Part shown: positions 52,801 through 62,836 of the stretch, one piece after another | Layout: the number at the start of each line of letters is the position of its first letter | How positions within the stretch are numbered: position 1 is the first letter of the stretch | Assembly (NCBI GenBank): GCA_036768485.1 | Contig: JAVLUZ010000154.1 | Location: 30,809,089 to 30,873,088, forward strand | Source of the DNA: Mermis nigrescens | Taxonomy: Eukaryota; Nematoda; Enoplea; Mermithida; Mermithidae | Direction of reading: 5' to 3' | Length of the DNA stretch: 64,000 bases | Program-made: the position numbers and the translations under genes | Notes under the pieces: generated by a model | Databases searched by the model: none | Told to the model about the DNA's origin: nothing | Seen by the model: only the letters and a program-made list of their open reading frames with translations

Positions 52801-55800
52801 TGTAATAGCGATTTCGAGTCTGAAGCCAAAAAATACCAGCTGCTTTTATTTTGAGCCATACGCCACCATTTTCGGGCTTATTTTGAGATTTTAAGCGAGT
52901 AGCGTAATGAGAAGTAATGATCTTCATACAAAGTCGAAAACATATCAAACTTTTCTTCGAACGTTGAACTATATTTGTCAAATTTGTCACAGGGCTGTAT
53001 CGTCTTTTCTGAATTTCTTCGCCTCATAGGAGCAAAATTTCCGAATGTGTAATAAATTTCTGGAAAGCTATTAACAAGCTCTGCATTTTTAAATCAAAAG
53101 CTGACAGTTTACTATAATTTCTCGGCAAATAAACATGATTTAGTAATGACAATGAATGCAAATCGTGCCAGCCCTATACAGGGCGCTCAATGAAAATGTG
53201 TAATGAAATTGATCATTTTTGACTTTTTTGAATGAGAAATTTTCCTTTTTTGAATAAGCTCGATTACGGAGGATCTTTGTAGTGTTTCGATGCAATTATT
53301 GATTTGTCGATAATTTTTTCCAATAAAGGTTTTTTTGAGGAAAAAGGAACAGCGTTGATCGTTGCATCTCAATGTGGTCGTCTTTTAGCCGTTCAATATT
53401 TAGTTAACCGAGGAGCTTCTATTGATCATCAAATGAGCGTGAGTTATTGGGGAGATCGCCTTAGGGAGAAGGAAACGATTAGTCACAATTATTGTCTTTG
53501 AGAAAGCGTGTTCTTCAACAAACGTAGTAAATTACGTCATTTAAGGCATATTTCATTTATTTATTCTTATTTATTGTTTAGCGTAGAAAGGACATTTGAA
53601 ATTTATTAGAGGACATATTAGAAAAAACAGCTAAAATTCTGACCCGATCCTGAAATATTTTATTAGTTCGTCTAAAAAATTGGCCGAATTCAGTGAAATA
53701 ATCCAGAGAAAGAGTCCGGTTCAGTTGGGACCACCTGTGTTAAACGGGTCAGGGGTTGACCCCAGAATGGCTGCTTACCCCCGCAGAACACGATTTTTCT
53801 ATTGCTTCATTATCGATTGATTTTCCTTCGATTTTCTTTATTTTATTTTTCGATTTTCCGAAAAAATTTAGAAAAGGCGAATCAAACTACTTTAATTTGT
53901 CGGAAAGTTTATTAAAATTTTTTGATACGTCGTATCGATCGTTCATTTACGTCCAAAAAGGCACTTTATGAATTTTTCGGGCCCACCGCCCAAAATTTTC
54001 ATGCTCTGTGTTTGGTTAACATTTCAGCACGATAGTTAATAAATGTTTAACATCGTAAAAGAATGTTTATTAATCTTAATTAACGATTGATCGTAATTTT
54101 GCCTCAAATTCTTACTCTCCGACTATGCGTTACTTAATAAGGAGGAATCTAAATCAATTTTCTTATCAGTAGTGAATAGATGTAATTATAATTCGTAGCT
54201 TATCCAGTTTAAAAAATCAACGGATAATGAGGGCGAAATTTTTGGAAATTAAATTGCGTTCGCGGGCCAAAAATAGGCAGTAATGTCAGATATAATTATT
54301 TCTCAACAAGAAACAAATACGATTATACTGCCCGCAAATTACTGCGGGAAAATTGCGTATGATGAAAGCTGGATGATACGATAAAAGGCTTGATTTGGTG
54401 TCGCCTATACGTTATTAATCGCTACGTTAACCATTGATCAAAAAACAAAATAAAATGATCAAAGTAAATACAGGGCGGCGCGCGTATCTATTCCATTTTT
54501 CGTTTCTCTTAAGCTACCATGGTTTTTTGTATTCGGCAAAGATTTTCCCGATGTAAAAAGACTTTTCGGAAGCGTCTTTGTTCATGTACAAAGATGTTTG
54601 GGACGACAAAAATTGCAGACAAAAATTGCAAAAAAAGGTTTAAAATTCACAAAAATTTTCGGCGCTTCGCGCTTAAATGATTAATTGTGTATTCTATATA
54701 TCTTTATAATGGCAGAAATTGCACTTCAAAAGGAAAAATGTCGAATTTTTCGGCGCTTAGCGCCGTTTTAAGACGATTCTTAGTGATTTTTGCCCTTAGA
54801 GACCCAGAAATTAGCTAAAATACCCTACCAAAAGTCGAAAAACTCTGTTTTTAAGATATTAAAATCGCTACTGTACCATATTAGAGTGCTCAAAAATTTG
54901 TATGTACGAAATGTACAAAGACTTTTGGGGGCCATGTTTGTACATGTATAAACGGACTTTGTACAAAAAACACTGATATCCACAAGAGTTTTCATTCAAA
55001 CGACATACAATTTTACCAGGTTATAGAGTAACCATAGAAGTTTTATTATGCGAAGTATCTACATCGTCAGAATATATATTTCAGGAGTATTACACTTTTG
55101 TGGGAACACAAACATTTTCGGGAATTTCAAATAAGGCTCGCAACAACTGAGCGGAACTGTTCAGCGTATTTCAACCATAACATCATTAAAAACGCAAATA
55201 ACGCGATTTTTCACTTAAATTACGAAGGAAAGAAGCAGATAGCTTCGAGTTGGAAAAAGCTAGGAGAAAAAAGCATGGAAGGCGAATCCTCGATTCACCC
55301 AGCCTTGGTTGGCCTCATCATTCTCCTGACTTAATGTTGTTCTTTGTCTTTTGGGATTTGTCTTTTGGGATTTATTAAATCTAAAGCATGCAAAACGTGC
55401 CTATTTAACATTCAGGAATTGAAAAGTCAGATTTTTGAAGCCTTAATTGCAGTTACACTCGAAATCCACCGAATAGTCTTAAAAGTCTCTTCGTTTATTT
55501 TAATTTCGAAAAAGAGTAGTGATCGCATAAAAGTGTATTGCTAGCGGGATACATAATTTGACACAGTAAAACTTTGCAAGATGAAACTTTCACGCTTGCT
55601 TTATAATCTGGTAAAGTTTTTATGTCGTATGAATGAAAACTGATGCAGCTATAGAAAAATAAACAATGGAATAGATACTTGCGCCACCCTGTAAATAAAA
55701 AATTAAATAATTTTTAAAATAATTATAAAATTTAAGCAAGCAGATAAAAGCTTAAATCTCCCCATTAACGTTCCCGCGTGATTTCCAAAAGCAGCTTCAA

Positions 55801-58800
55801 GGGCGAAATCTATCCCACTTCATAATTTGTATACAATTTTAAGTAGGTATTTCTGTATAAAATTTTGATTTTATCAATTTTCAATCTTAATTTAATCTTG
55901 TTTCTCAAAAAAAGTTTTTTTCCCAGGGCATACCTGACTCTCGAACGCAAATGGGCATGGAACGTTTAGGGATTCTACACCCCCAAGAATCAAAATAACT
56001 CCGCAGACCCCGGAAACATTTTTTCTGTAATTTTCTTTTGCCAGTGGCGAAAGTTTATTCGCCCCATTATCAATTTTTGTGCCTTTTTTGACCTTTGATA
56101 ATTTGTGGCCCCACCCCTAAACCCCAGGACTTCGGCCGAAGCACACGTAATTTTAAAATCGCAAAATCGGGCAATAATTCTGAGCAAAATCGATGCTCTG
56201 GGAAGATCGTTTTCTTGTCGTACAGATAGTAATTTTTGGTACCACTTCTGGCGGCTTTAGGGAGCTTTTTTCTCGCCTAACGCGATGATCCACCGATGCT
56301 CAAATTCTAATGACATTTGATTGAAACGCATATAATTTTTATCAGGACGGAGCTACTCCCGTGTTCGTGGCCTCGCAAAATGGGCATTTGCCCGTTGTAA
56401 GATTTTTGCTGGAACGAAAAGCAGTGGTGGACAAATCCAGAAATGTTAGGTTTTATTCCGCTTTTAACTAATCAATTTATGAATTAATTAATTAATTTAT
56501 GTACCTATTAATTATTTTATTTGTATATTTATTTTATTAATTAATTTTAAACATCTCATTTCTATTTTATTTTAAAGCGAAATTGAGGGTTCAATATACT
56601 TCCAAATATCAAAAGCTAGCCAAAAATTGGTGTTACAGGCAAAAAGATCATTTACCAACTTTTCTTCTCCAACTTTATCCATTGCAAAAAAATGCTAAAA
56701 TTTTCTTCCTGCAAAAATCAAATTTCGAGGGTCTGCGGGGATTTTTTCTGTATTCTGAGGAGAGGCCCGAAGCTCACGCTAATGTGTGGTCATAACTCTC
56801 GAATTGTGACATTTTTAGGACGGAGCAACGCCTTTGTGGATTGCCAGTCAGATGGGACACGCTCCGGTGATAAAAGAGTTGCTGACATATGGCGCCGATG
56901 TAAATACGCCCAGGGAGGTATGCAAATTTGATTTAAATTTAAATTTAATTTCAATTTTAAATTCGAATTTAAATTCAAATTTTCAAAATTTCAAAGTCGA
57001 ATTCAGTTTTTCGAAAATTTCGTCCGAGACAAAGTTTTTTTTATTAAATCCTTCATTGTCAGACGTTTAATGTAAAGCAAACATGTTCGTCTAGGCTAGG
57101 GGTCTAAAAATCTAGAAACGACTTCTGATGGAAAATCGGGCAAAATTAAAAATAAAAACGGATAGAAAGCATAATTTTTGGCAAAAATGCTCAAAATCGA
57201 TCGTAATCAATTAGAACATTTTTCGCGCTATTTTAACGTCTATTTACTTTTAAGACCATTTTGGCCAAAAAGTCCAAGTGTTTATTAAATTTTTATTAGG
57301 TTTTCCATTCTTCCATGGCTTCCGTTTTACTTTCTTTTCAATTTTTGTCGAATTGATGACTTATTTTAAGCTTCTTTAATAGGATGGAGCGACGCCAATT
57401 TTCAAAGCCTCTCACAAAGGACACGAAGAAGTTGTGGAAGTCCTGCTAGAACATAATCCCAATCTAGGATTGTGCAAAAACGGCGAAAGCGCCTTACACG
57501 CAGCCTGCTTGTTTGGACATTTGAACGTTTGCCAATCACTTGTGACGGCTGGCGCAGATCCCTACCTTCGCAATAGAGTATGAATCCCTTCAAAACATAA
57601 GTTGTAAAAACTTTTATTTAGAAAAAATATAAAAACTAGAATAAAATATAAACATAAACATGAATTGTCCGGTAACGGATTTTTTCAAATTTATCTTTTA
57701 GCTTTCTGAATACCTTAGGGGTTCATATTTTCCCTGGGGCTCTTGTGTAGCGATACATGTGCGCGAGGAGGTTCGAGGGGTCTACTAGACCTTCAAGAAC
57801 GGAAAATGAGAGATTTTCTTGGGAAACAGGACAAAATGAAGGTCCAAAATTAGTTAAAATAAAAAAGTTTTCTGTAAAAGTGCTCGAAATGGTCAGAAAC
57901 TATGGACTAATGTATAGCTACATTACATAAATTTTTGAAGCCATTTCCGCTCGAAAAAGCGCTCTTTTCAGGTTCGTGGTGCATACGCGGTATCAGCACC
58001 AAAGGCTGAGCCTGGCGTCAGCAGCAAACAGGGTGGCAGAAGTGCTCTTGTCAAAAAAAAGCCAATTTCAACCTCAAATTGCACAGAAAAACCCCCAAAT
58101 AATGGTTAAGCATAGGCGCAAAAAAACCTCAATCGCTAAAAAATGCCTCCAACGGCCTCAAAAAACCTCCAAAATGTGGGGAAACCCCCAACTTGGCAAC
58201 CCTGGCAGTAAAGGCTGAGCCACACACTATGGCGTCAGCGCATCGCAAGCTGAGCAATTTTTCTTGGATCTTTCCGGGTTTAAACTCAGCAGTGTCTGGC
58301 GTTCCAGCCAGAAATGTATGTACTTTCTTTCGAGCAGTTAATACATACATTTTCGATAACTTTGCATGCGTGTTTAGCTTGCTAAGCATTCATTTAAAGT
58401 CAAATTCCTGACCTTTTGACCGCGCGCGCTGCTTTTCCCCATTAGTCTTCATGAACTTACATGTTCTTTATGATACCTTATGTTACCTTTTCCAACTTTT
58501 GGCCTTTTTAGCATTTTATGCATCTCTATATGTAGTAATCCGGAAAACTCCGGTTTACACGGCCTATGGATCTTCCCAAAAATCCTTCATTTTATGGGCG
58601 CGTGTTAGTTTGATCGATCTTAAGCTTTTGTGGGAGAAAAGTTTTAATTGGTCGTTACTTTTACGATCTCTGAACTTTGAAGCAAAAGAAGCATTTCGTG
58701 TTGAAGCATAAATTTTATCTTGCATGTATAAGAATAAAAGAATAAAATGCTCATGCACGTATCTATTCGACATCGCAGCATCGCTCTCATAAAATCTTTG

Positions 58801-59724
58801 CATTATTTATATGATATTTACATAATGAAACATTCGCGATATAAATAAATTTTACCGAAATCTACCTAAACATTTTAAATCGCATCATTAAGCACAATAT
58901 ATTAAAGGTTATTTCATGTTCGTTTTATACGTAAAAGGAAAGGAAGCGTACAGTTTTGGCCGCACCTTGACACTCTGGCTAAGCTCTTCCCTAGACCGGC
59001 TGACTTCCCTGTTGCCGTGCTGTGCATGTAGCCCGCATATATTAGTGGGAGGGTTCTGAGAATCCGGACCACATGTACATATATTAGCGGGGCCGAAATT
59101 CTGGGTGTTTGGAATCAAGAAATTTTCAAAGGTCGAAAGGGCCAAAAATTCGAGGGCACATGCGAGAAGGACACCTTACTTGATATTCCTTTCAAAACTC
59201 TTTACAAAGTATTTAAAAATAACGGAAACGTCAACAATTTTGAAAAACGGCATTTTTGTGTGTATCCGTTGCGGTCGATGGTTTCAGGGTTCAGAATCCC
59301 GCATAAAATTTGCTAGACCCGACAGAATTTCATTCCAGATCTTTCAACAATTTTCTATGAATCCAGCCAGCAGCAATTGCATGATGAGAAAAGTCAAAAA
59401 ATGAAGCTCCTGCTCCTCAGGCGTAGTGGATGAAAATGCTTAAATGTCACCATATGATAATCAGATATTAATAAGTTTTAAGAATTACTTCGTTGTTGGC
59501 ATCAATTCTAAGGCATTGTAAGCTTTTAGAATAAAAACTAAATTTCTAACTTTGAAGCCACGTTATTTTAATTATTTCAATCTAATGAATGAACAAATTC
59601 GTTTTTTCAGTCCGGAGAAACGCCTGTCGAACTCGCCTTGCAAATCGGTTATGACGAAATAGTCGATTTTCTTCGAAAATTCGAAAAACCGCGGCTCTGT
59701 TCGACTAAGTCGACGAACCTGTGA
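49709..59724 (+). CDS. ANKRD29-like ankyrin repeat protein (8 exons)
   Basis: Joined coding exons 49709-49828, 50549-50647, 51144-51242, 53340-53438, 56346-56444, 56819-56917, 57383-57577 and 59611-59724 give 307 residues, start to stop. The family member I recall, vertebrate ANKRD29, is about 301 residues and all ankyrin repeats. The repeat order matches: SGRV near the end of exon 1, DGATPLWIASQMGH in exon 6, and NGESALHAAC in exon 7. Ankyrin repeats are protein-binding folds; the protein has no signal peptide or membrane segment and is probably intracellular. All introns are phase 0 and nearly all exons are exactly 33 codons. Introns hold transposons, including a dead mariner element. Partners are unknown. 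Confidence 0.93.
50549..50647 (+). CDS. Ankyrin gene exon 2
   Basis: 33 codons, one full repeat (DGTTALMLAANAGH). Acceptor CTGTCACAG, donor GTATGA. Confidence 0.95.
50660..51060 (+). repeat. Repeat H copy 3, in ankyrin intron 2
   Basis: Diverged copy with GACAACGCTCATTTCTTTC, AATATAAAACATGAAAAA and TTTGGCGCGAGGCACC landmarks, in the order seen at 11119-11645. Confidence 0.55.
51144..51242 (+). CDS. Ankyrin gene exon 3
   Basis: 33 codons, one repeat (TGTHALCFAAQNG). Acceptor GATTCAG, donor GTACTG. A 111-codon minus-strand frame overlapping it is its shadow. Confidence 0.95.
51755..52628. mobile_element. Possible degenerate hAT-like element in ankyrin intron 3
   Basis: Left end CAGGGCCGTGCTTGGGG then GCGACCCTGGGCGAG. 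Right end GCCCTGGGCGACCGCCCAG then TTCGCCACCCC. These ends are roughly inverted and GC-rich against AT-rich surroundings. No target duplication or transposase was recognised, so the limits are approximate. Confidence 0.4.
53340..53438 (+). CDS. Ankyrin gene exon 4
   Basis: 33 codons beginning EKGTALIVASQCG. The acceptor is the less usual TTTTTTGAG, chosen because it keeps phase 0 and aligns EKGT with DGGT of the vertebrate protein. Donor GTGAGT. Confidence 0.88.
53439..54468. other. Intron 4, left part
   Basis: No further ankyrin exon could be found. The 71-codon frame at 53756-53971 is Phe-rich and unrecognised. Confidence 0.5.
54518..54975. mobile_element. MITE family B, copy 2, nested in mariner element
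   Basis: About 458 bases, ends CATGGTTTTTTGTA and GTACAAAAAACACTG. It matches 24767-25214 throughout, including GTACAAAGACTTTT and GGCGCTTAGCGCC hairpins. The flanking 8-mers match at only five of eight positions. Confidence 0.82.
55240..55544 (+). pseudogene. Mariner-type transposase remnant (C-terminal catalytic part)
   Basis: One frame gives HGRR, then WPHHSPDL around 55310-55333, the segment holding the last catalytic Asp of the DDE/D transposase (D codon 55328-55330). A tandem 14-base duplication (55346-55359 and 55360-55373) then shifts the frame. The next frame continues with GFIKSK and NIQELKSQIFEA, the typical C-terminal helices of this family. The N-terminal DNA-binding part and the first catalytic residues are not recognisable. 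The gene is clearly dead. Confidence 0.8.
56346..56444 (+). CDS. Ankyrin gene exon 5
   Basis: 33 codons (DGATPVFVASQNGH). Acceptor TTTATCAG, donor GTTAGG. The intron before it is 2.9 kb and contains the mariner remnant. Confidence 0.95.
56819..56917 (+). CDS. Ankyrin gene exon 6
   Basis: 33 codons (DGATPLWIASQMGH), the most conserved repeat relative to vertebrate ANKRD29. Acceptor ATTTTTAG, donor GTATGC. Confidence 0.96.
57383..57577 (+). CDS. Ankyrin gene exon 7 (two repeats)
   Basis: 65 codons with two repeats (DGATPIFKASHKGH, then NGESALHAACLFGH). It is the only exon holding two, as if one intron was lost. Acceptor TTTAATAG, donor GTATGA. Confidence 0.95.
58029..58204 (-). mobile_element. 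hAT-like MITE with CAGGGTTGCCA ends in intron 7
   Basis: 176 bases, left CAGGGTGGCAGAAGTG, right CCAACTTGGCAACCCTG. Flanks GCAGCAAA (58021-58028) and GCAGTAAA (58205-58212) agree at seven of eight positions. The C/A-rich interior (AAAAACCCCCAAA) matches the right end at 1545-1679. Confidence 0.88.
58451..58711 (+). CDS. Possible chemoreceptor-like fragment in intron 7
   Basis: 86 codons with two hydrophobic stretches at the start, the first followed by YVVIRKTPVYTAY. An aliphatic helix ending in a K-T-P motif resembles the first-to-second helix region of nematode serpentine chemoreceptors. Only one exon's worth is visible. No acceptor or matching downstream exons were found, and the later part is not receptor-like. 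It lies on the same strand inside the ankyrin intron. It could equally be a chance hydrophobic ORF, so I keep it only as a lead. Confidence 0.22.
   Translation: MNLHVLYDTLCYLFQLLAFLAFYASLYVVIRKTPVYTAYGSSQKSFILWARVSLIDLKLLWEKSFNWSLLLRSLNFEAKEAFRVEA
59611..59724 (+). CDS. Ankyrin gene exon 8, C-terminus
   Basis: 37 codons plus TGA. A final half-repeat (SGETPVELALQIGYDEIV) and a short basic tail rich in Ser/Thr. Acceptor TTTTTTCAG. Confidence 0.93.
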   Translation, partial: SGETPVELALQIGYDEIVDFLRKFEKPRLCSTKSTNL

Positions 59725-60954
59725 AAAATGTGCTTGTGTTTCTCACATATATTTTCTGAATATTTTTGCGAATTTTTTACGCTTTCTATTTTACGCGAAA
59801 TCACGTTGATATTCACTTATGTATTACCACGATTATTTCGATATGCATTAAATTTCGTTTTAGGATCTTTGTTATCCGCAAGCACGTTGAATCGAATATT
59901 TCGATAACTAATCAGAGGATAGGTAAAAATAATGGTATTTTTAGCGTTTCTTAGCATGTTCTATGCCCAAGAGCACGAAAAAATTTAAAACATTCAACTT
60001 TATTCTAATTGTTTATAAATATATATCCTTTAAAGATATGCGCAGAAAATGAAAAATATATTTTAAAATAAATAAAAAACACAGTATGTACGTACAAACA
60101 ATATACCTACGTAACTCCTTTGAAATAGTCGCACAAATGATTTCTCTGCATTTTTTCCAACTTCGACTGCACAAAATTTTTTTACCTGATTTTAGGGCAT
60201 TGCAGTAAAATGCAAAAAATGGTTCAGAAAATGAAAATTGACTTGCGGGAGCGCCAGAAAATATTTAACATATACATCGCGTCTCACTCAAAATTGGGCA
60301 ATACGGATTTTAAACGTATTCATATAAAAATCTGCTGATATCGAAAATATGCTGTTCCTCACATCCATGCTTCGAATTTAATGATATCTTGGACCCTTGG
60401 AACTTGAAAGAAAGGCGCTTCAAGACTTTTTTCTATTTGCTTCGGGCATTGGGGCCCTATGTAGAAGATACGCGTAAGCTGATTACCTAAACGATTTGAC
60501 CTCGGAATATATCGTCCATTATTTTCTGAATCTGACTTAAAGCCAAAAACTGTCTGGAAAATTCAATTACTTAACGTGAGAAATATTTTTGCGGTTGCAT
60601 GATCTGATGCGGATTTATTTTAGCAATTTCGAAGTTATGTGTCATAAAAAAGTGAAGAAAGAGGACTATTTTCCAAACATATTTTTAAAATATTCTTATG
60701 TATATTGATTTTTAATTTTAAGGGGTTGTCCGCCCCATGTCGTCAAAAACAATTGCGCACATCGAAGGAAAGATCTTAATTTTTTACGATTTAAGCGAAT
60801 TTTTTCGTAATTTTTCAAATTTTTCAGGTCGAACAATGACGTTTATTGACTTTTTGGCGCTCTAACAACCGTATCTTTGTGTCAGAAAATTAGTTTGTAT
60901 ACAGAATAATGATCTTCTAGTTCTTATGACGACATTTCGAGGAAATATGTACCT
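59725..60954. other. 3' flank of ankyrin gene
   Basis: AT-rich with no supported gene. Several AATAAA-like words (for example about 60068) could serve as the polyadenylation signal. Confidence 0.4.
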
Positions 60955-61126
60955 ATTGTCTGTTTCAAATGATTTCGTGCATTAGTTATAAGAATTTTCA
61001 ACGACAGTAAGCCGAGGGTTACGACAATTATACATATATCAGATCAATGCTATAATCGCAATCTGTCAGCTTATTGTGGGAGATAGTTTTAAAATTTATG
61101 ACCGAAGTTGCCTTAAACAGACTATA
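60955..61126 (+). mobile_element. MITE family F copy
   Basis: Shares GACAGTAAGCCGAGGGTTAC and GCTATAATCGCAATCTGTCA and ends CTTAAACAGACTATA. Left end ATTGTCTGTTTCAAATG. Confidence 0.8.
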
Positions 61127-61404
61127 AGTCATTTGTCAAGTGAAAAAGGGCGTTTGACATTTTTGTCGGCACTTTGTGCCGATTTCTGCGCTGATTTGGC
61201 ATATTTTTTTATGCAAAACTCTCAAAAAAATTGAAAATTTCTCAGTGTTCTTGCATCAGAAATGATGTTACCTATCAAAAGACGACAAAAACGCTGATTT
61301 AGGCATGATGCACGGATTTTCTTGATACAATCGGGAAAATTTGGTGTGCGCGCCCTTCCGCCCCCTCCCCTGTTAGAAAATTCAGAATCCGTATATACTA
61401 TATA

Positions 61405-61470
61405 CTGGGTGTGGGGGGGGTTTGGGGGTTATGAACCCCCTCCCCCGAGAAACCAAAATATCCCCTCTGC
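61405..61470 (-). repeat. MITE family C fragment upstream of lectin gene
   Basis: TTTGGGGGTTATGAACCCCC and CCCGAGAAACCAAAATATC match the piece just after the lectin stop codon (62195 onward), in the same orientation. Confidence 0.75.
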
Positions 61471-61534
61471 ACGTTTTGTTGGCGGTTGTGTGTAACATGC
61501 ACTTGAAACAAAAGTTTAAGCGCTGTCGTAGCGA

Positions 61535-61564
61535 TTTATACATAACTTCCTTTACACATTCAGT
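61535..61564 (+). promoter_or_regulatory. Possible core promoter of lectin gene
   Basis: TTTATA at 61535-61540 lies about 25 bases before TTCAGT (61559-61564), an initiator-like word. The ATG follows at 61579. Confidence 0.35.
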
Positions 61565-61578
61565 CGAACTCACTCGGT

Positions 61579-62193
61579 ATGCATTTTACATTATTTAATT
61601 TATCAAGCCGTCATCTATTGGTCGCTCTGTGCTTAATTACTAACGCCGGCGAAATGGATGGCGTTTTCCATGGCTGTCCTCCGTTCTTCCATAAAATAAA
61701 CCGCAAGTGCTACTTTTACAATAATCCGCCGAAACTTTTAGATCTGTATCGCGCCAACCATTTAGCTTCAAACTTAACGTTCGCTAACGCTTTATTGAGC
61801 CGGCCTTTGAATCGTTTCGAAGATTACGTGAAATTGTGCAAAATGGCGGACAAAGATGCTCATTTACCCTTAATCGAAAATTCGGACGATAACGAAGTTA
61901 TGAAGACATTCGCCACTTTCTTCGACAGCGATTTGGTTTTAAATATGTTATCGAATGCGACTTTATTATTCGAGAAGCGGATCGAGGTAGCCCGAATAGA
62001 TCTGACTTCGTTGAACTGGTACACGGCCGACTTTTCCGTCAAGAAAAATAGATTTAGCATCAATAATTATCACCCGAATTATACGAATTTCGCCGCAATT
62101 AAGGCGTGTAGCTGTAGAAAGGGAAAATCAAGGCGCATTTTTAAATGCGTCCAAATGAACCGCACGGGTACGTTACATATCTGTGCGAGGTAG
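61579..62193 (+). CDS. Secreted C-type-lectin-like protein
   Basis: 204 residues, single exon. A signal peptide spans about 1-23. The C-type lectin-like fold is suggested by CPPFFHKINRKCYFY (C33, C44; the extra pair of the long form) and by LCKMADKDAHLPLI (C87, with the family's C-x(n)-A-x-L-x-x-I pattern). A Trp at 147, C177/C179 and C190, and a terminal HICAR (C202, equivalent to the final ICE of the fold) complete it. Expected pairs are C33-C44, C87-C202 and C179 or C177-C190. There are four N-glycosylation sites (NLT, NAT, NYT, NRT). The calcium-binding EPN/QPD and WND motifs are not seen, so sugar binding is doubtful. The stop codon TAG lies at the junction with a MITE, so the natural C-terminus may have been trimmed slightly. 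Confidence 0.78.
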   Translation: MHFTLFNLSSRHLLVALCLITNAGEMDGVFHGCPPFFHKINRKCYFYNNPPKLLDLYRANHLASNLTFANALLSRPLNRFEDYVKLCKMADKDAHLPLIENSDDNEVMKTFATFFDSDLVLNMLSNATLLFEKRIEVARIDLTSLNWYTADFSVKKNRFSINNYHPNYTNFAAIKACSCRKGKSRRIFKCVQMNRTGTLHICAR

Positions 62194-62194
62194 G

Positions 62195-62447
62195 TTGGGG
62201 GTTATGCACCACCCTCCCCGAGAAACCAAAATATCGCCTTCAGAAATCAAAATACCCCCAGAATTCAATTTTTGAAAATTTTTCTCAGCTTTTTTTCGCA
62301 ATTTTTTGATGCCAATGGATAGTGCTCGATGAGAAACGTCGAAAAATGCTGTTTTATCACCATACCACCATTTTTAAGGCCATTTTTGACCTTCGAAAAA
62401 ATCTTGCACCCCCCCAGAAATTTCTTGCTTCTTGCTGCCCACGTATG
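62195..62447 (-). mobile_element. MITE family C abutting lectin stop codon
   Basis: Minus-orientation C sequence from GGTTGGGGGTTATG to GCTGCCCACGTATG. The left terminal repeat is missing, so this copy is truncated where it meets the lectin gene. Confidence 0.85.
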
Positions 62448-62455
62448 GTCCTGAC

Positions 62456-62828
62456 CATACATGGGCAGCGAGAAAATTCTGGTGGACTGGTAGGGTGAAA
62501 CCTATACCTGGGCGTGAGGAACCCAGAATCCAATTTTTTGAAATTTTTTTGTTGTTTTTTTCGCAATTTTTTGATGCCGATGGATAGTGCTCGATGAGAA
62601 ACGTTGAAAAATGGTGTTTTTTCGCCATACCACAATTTTTAAGGCCATTTTTGACCTTTGAAAAAATCTTGCACCCGCTCCCAGAACTTTGGTGCCGCCC
62701 ACTTATGGTGAAACCGCCAAAAATATTACTAAAAATATTTATCTGGAGGTCTACGGTAATCTGCGGGGTTCTTCAACTTCTGCGGGGGTAGTATAACCCC
62801 CAACCCACAACCCCTACGCCGACGTGCG
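62456..62828. mobile_element. MITE family D carrying a nested family C
   Basis: Left part 62456-62502 begins CATACATGGGCAGCG. The right part, from 62716, has CCAAAAATATTACTAAAAA and ends near CCGACGTGCG. Perfect 8-bp target duplication GTCCTGAC at 62448-62455 and 62829-62836. Confidence 0.9.
62503..62707 (-). mobile_element. MITE family C nested in the D element
   Basis: 205 bases, ends TATACCTGGGCG and CGCCCACTTATG, with a perfect 8-bp target duplication GTGAAACC at 62495-62502 and 62708-62715. Confidence 0.93.
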
Positions 62829-62836
62829 GTCCTGAC

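Larger units (their letters stand above)
54471..55691 (+). mobile_element. Dead Tc1/mariner-type element in intron 4
   Basis: Terminal inverted repeats of about 29 bases (CAGGGCGGCGCGCGTATC on the left, GATACTTGCGCCACCCTG on the right, continuing as CTATTCCATT and AATGGAATAG) are flanked by TA dinucleotides (54469-54470 and 55692-55693). Inside lie a MITE (54518-54975) and a broken transposase C-terminus. TA flanks plus the transposase motif fix the superfamily. Confidence 0.9.

Noticed and set aside
61860..62063. 67-codon minus-strand ORF
   Set aside because: Shadow of the lectin gene.
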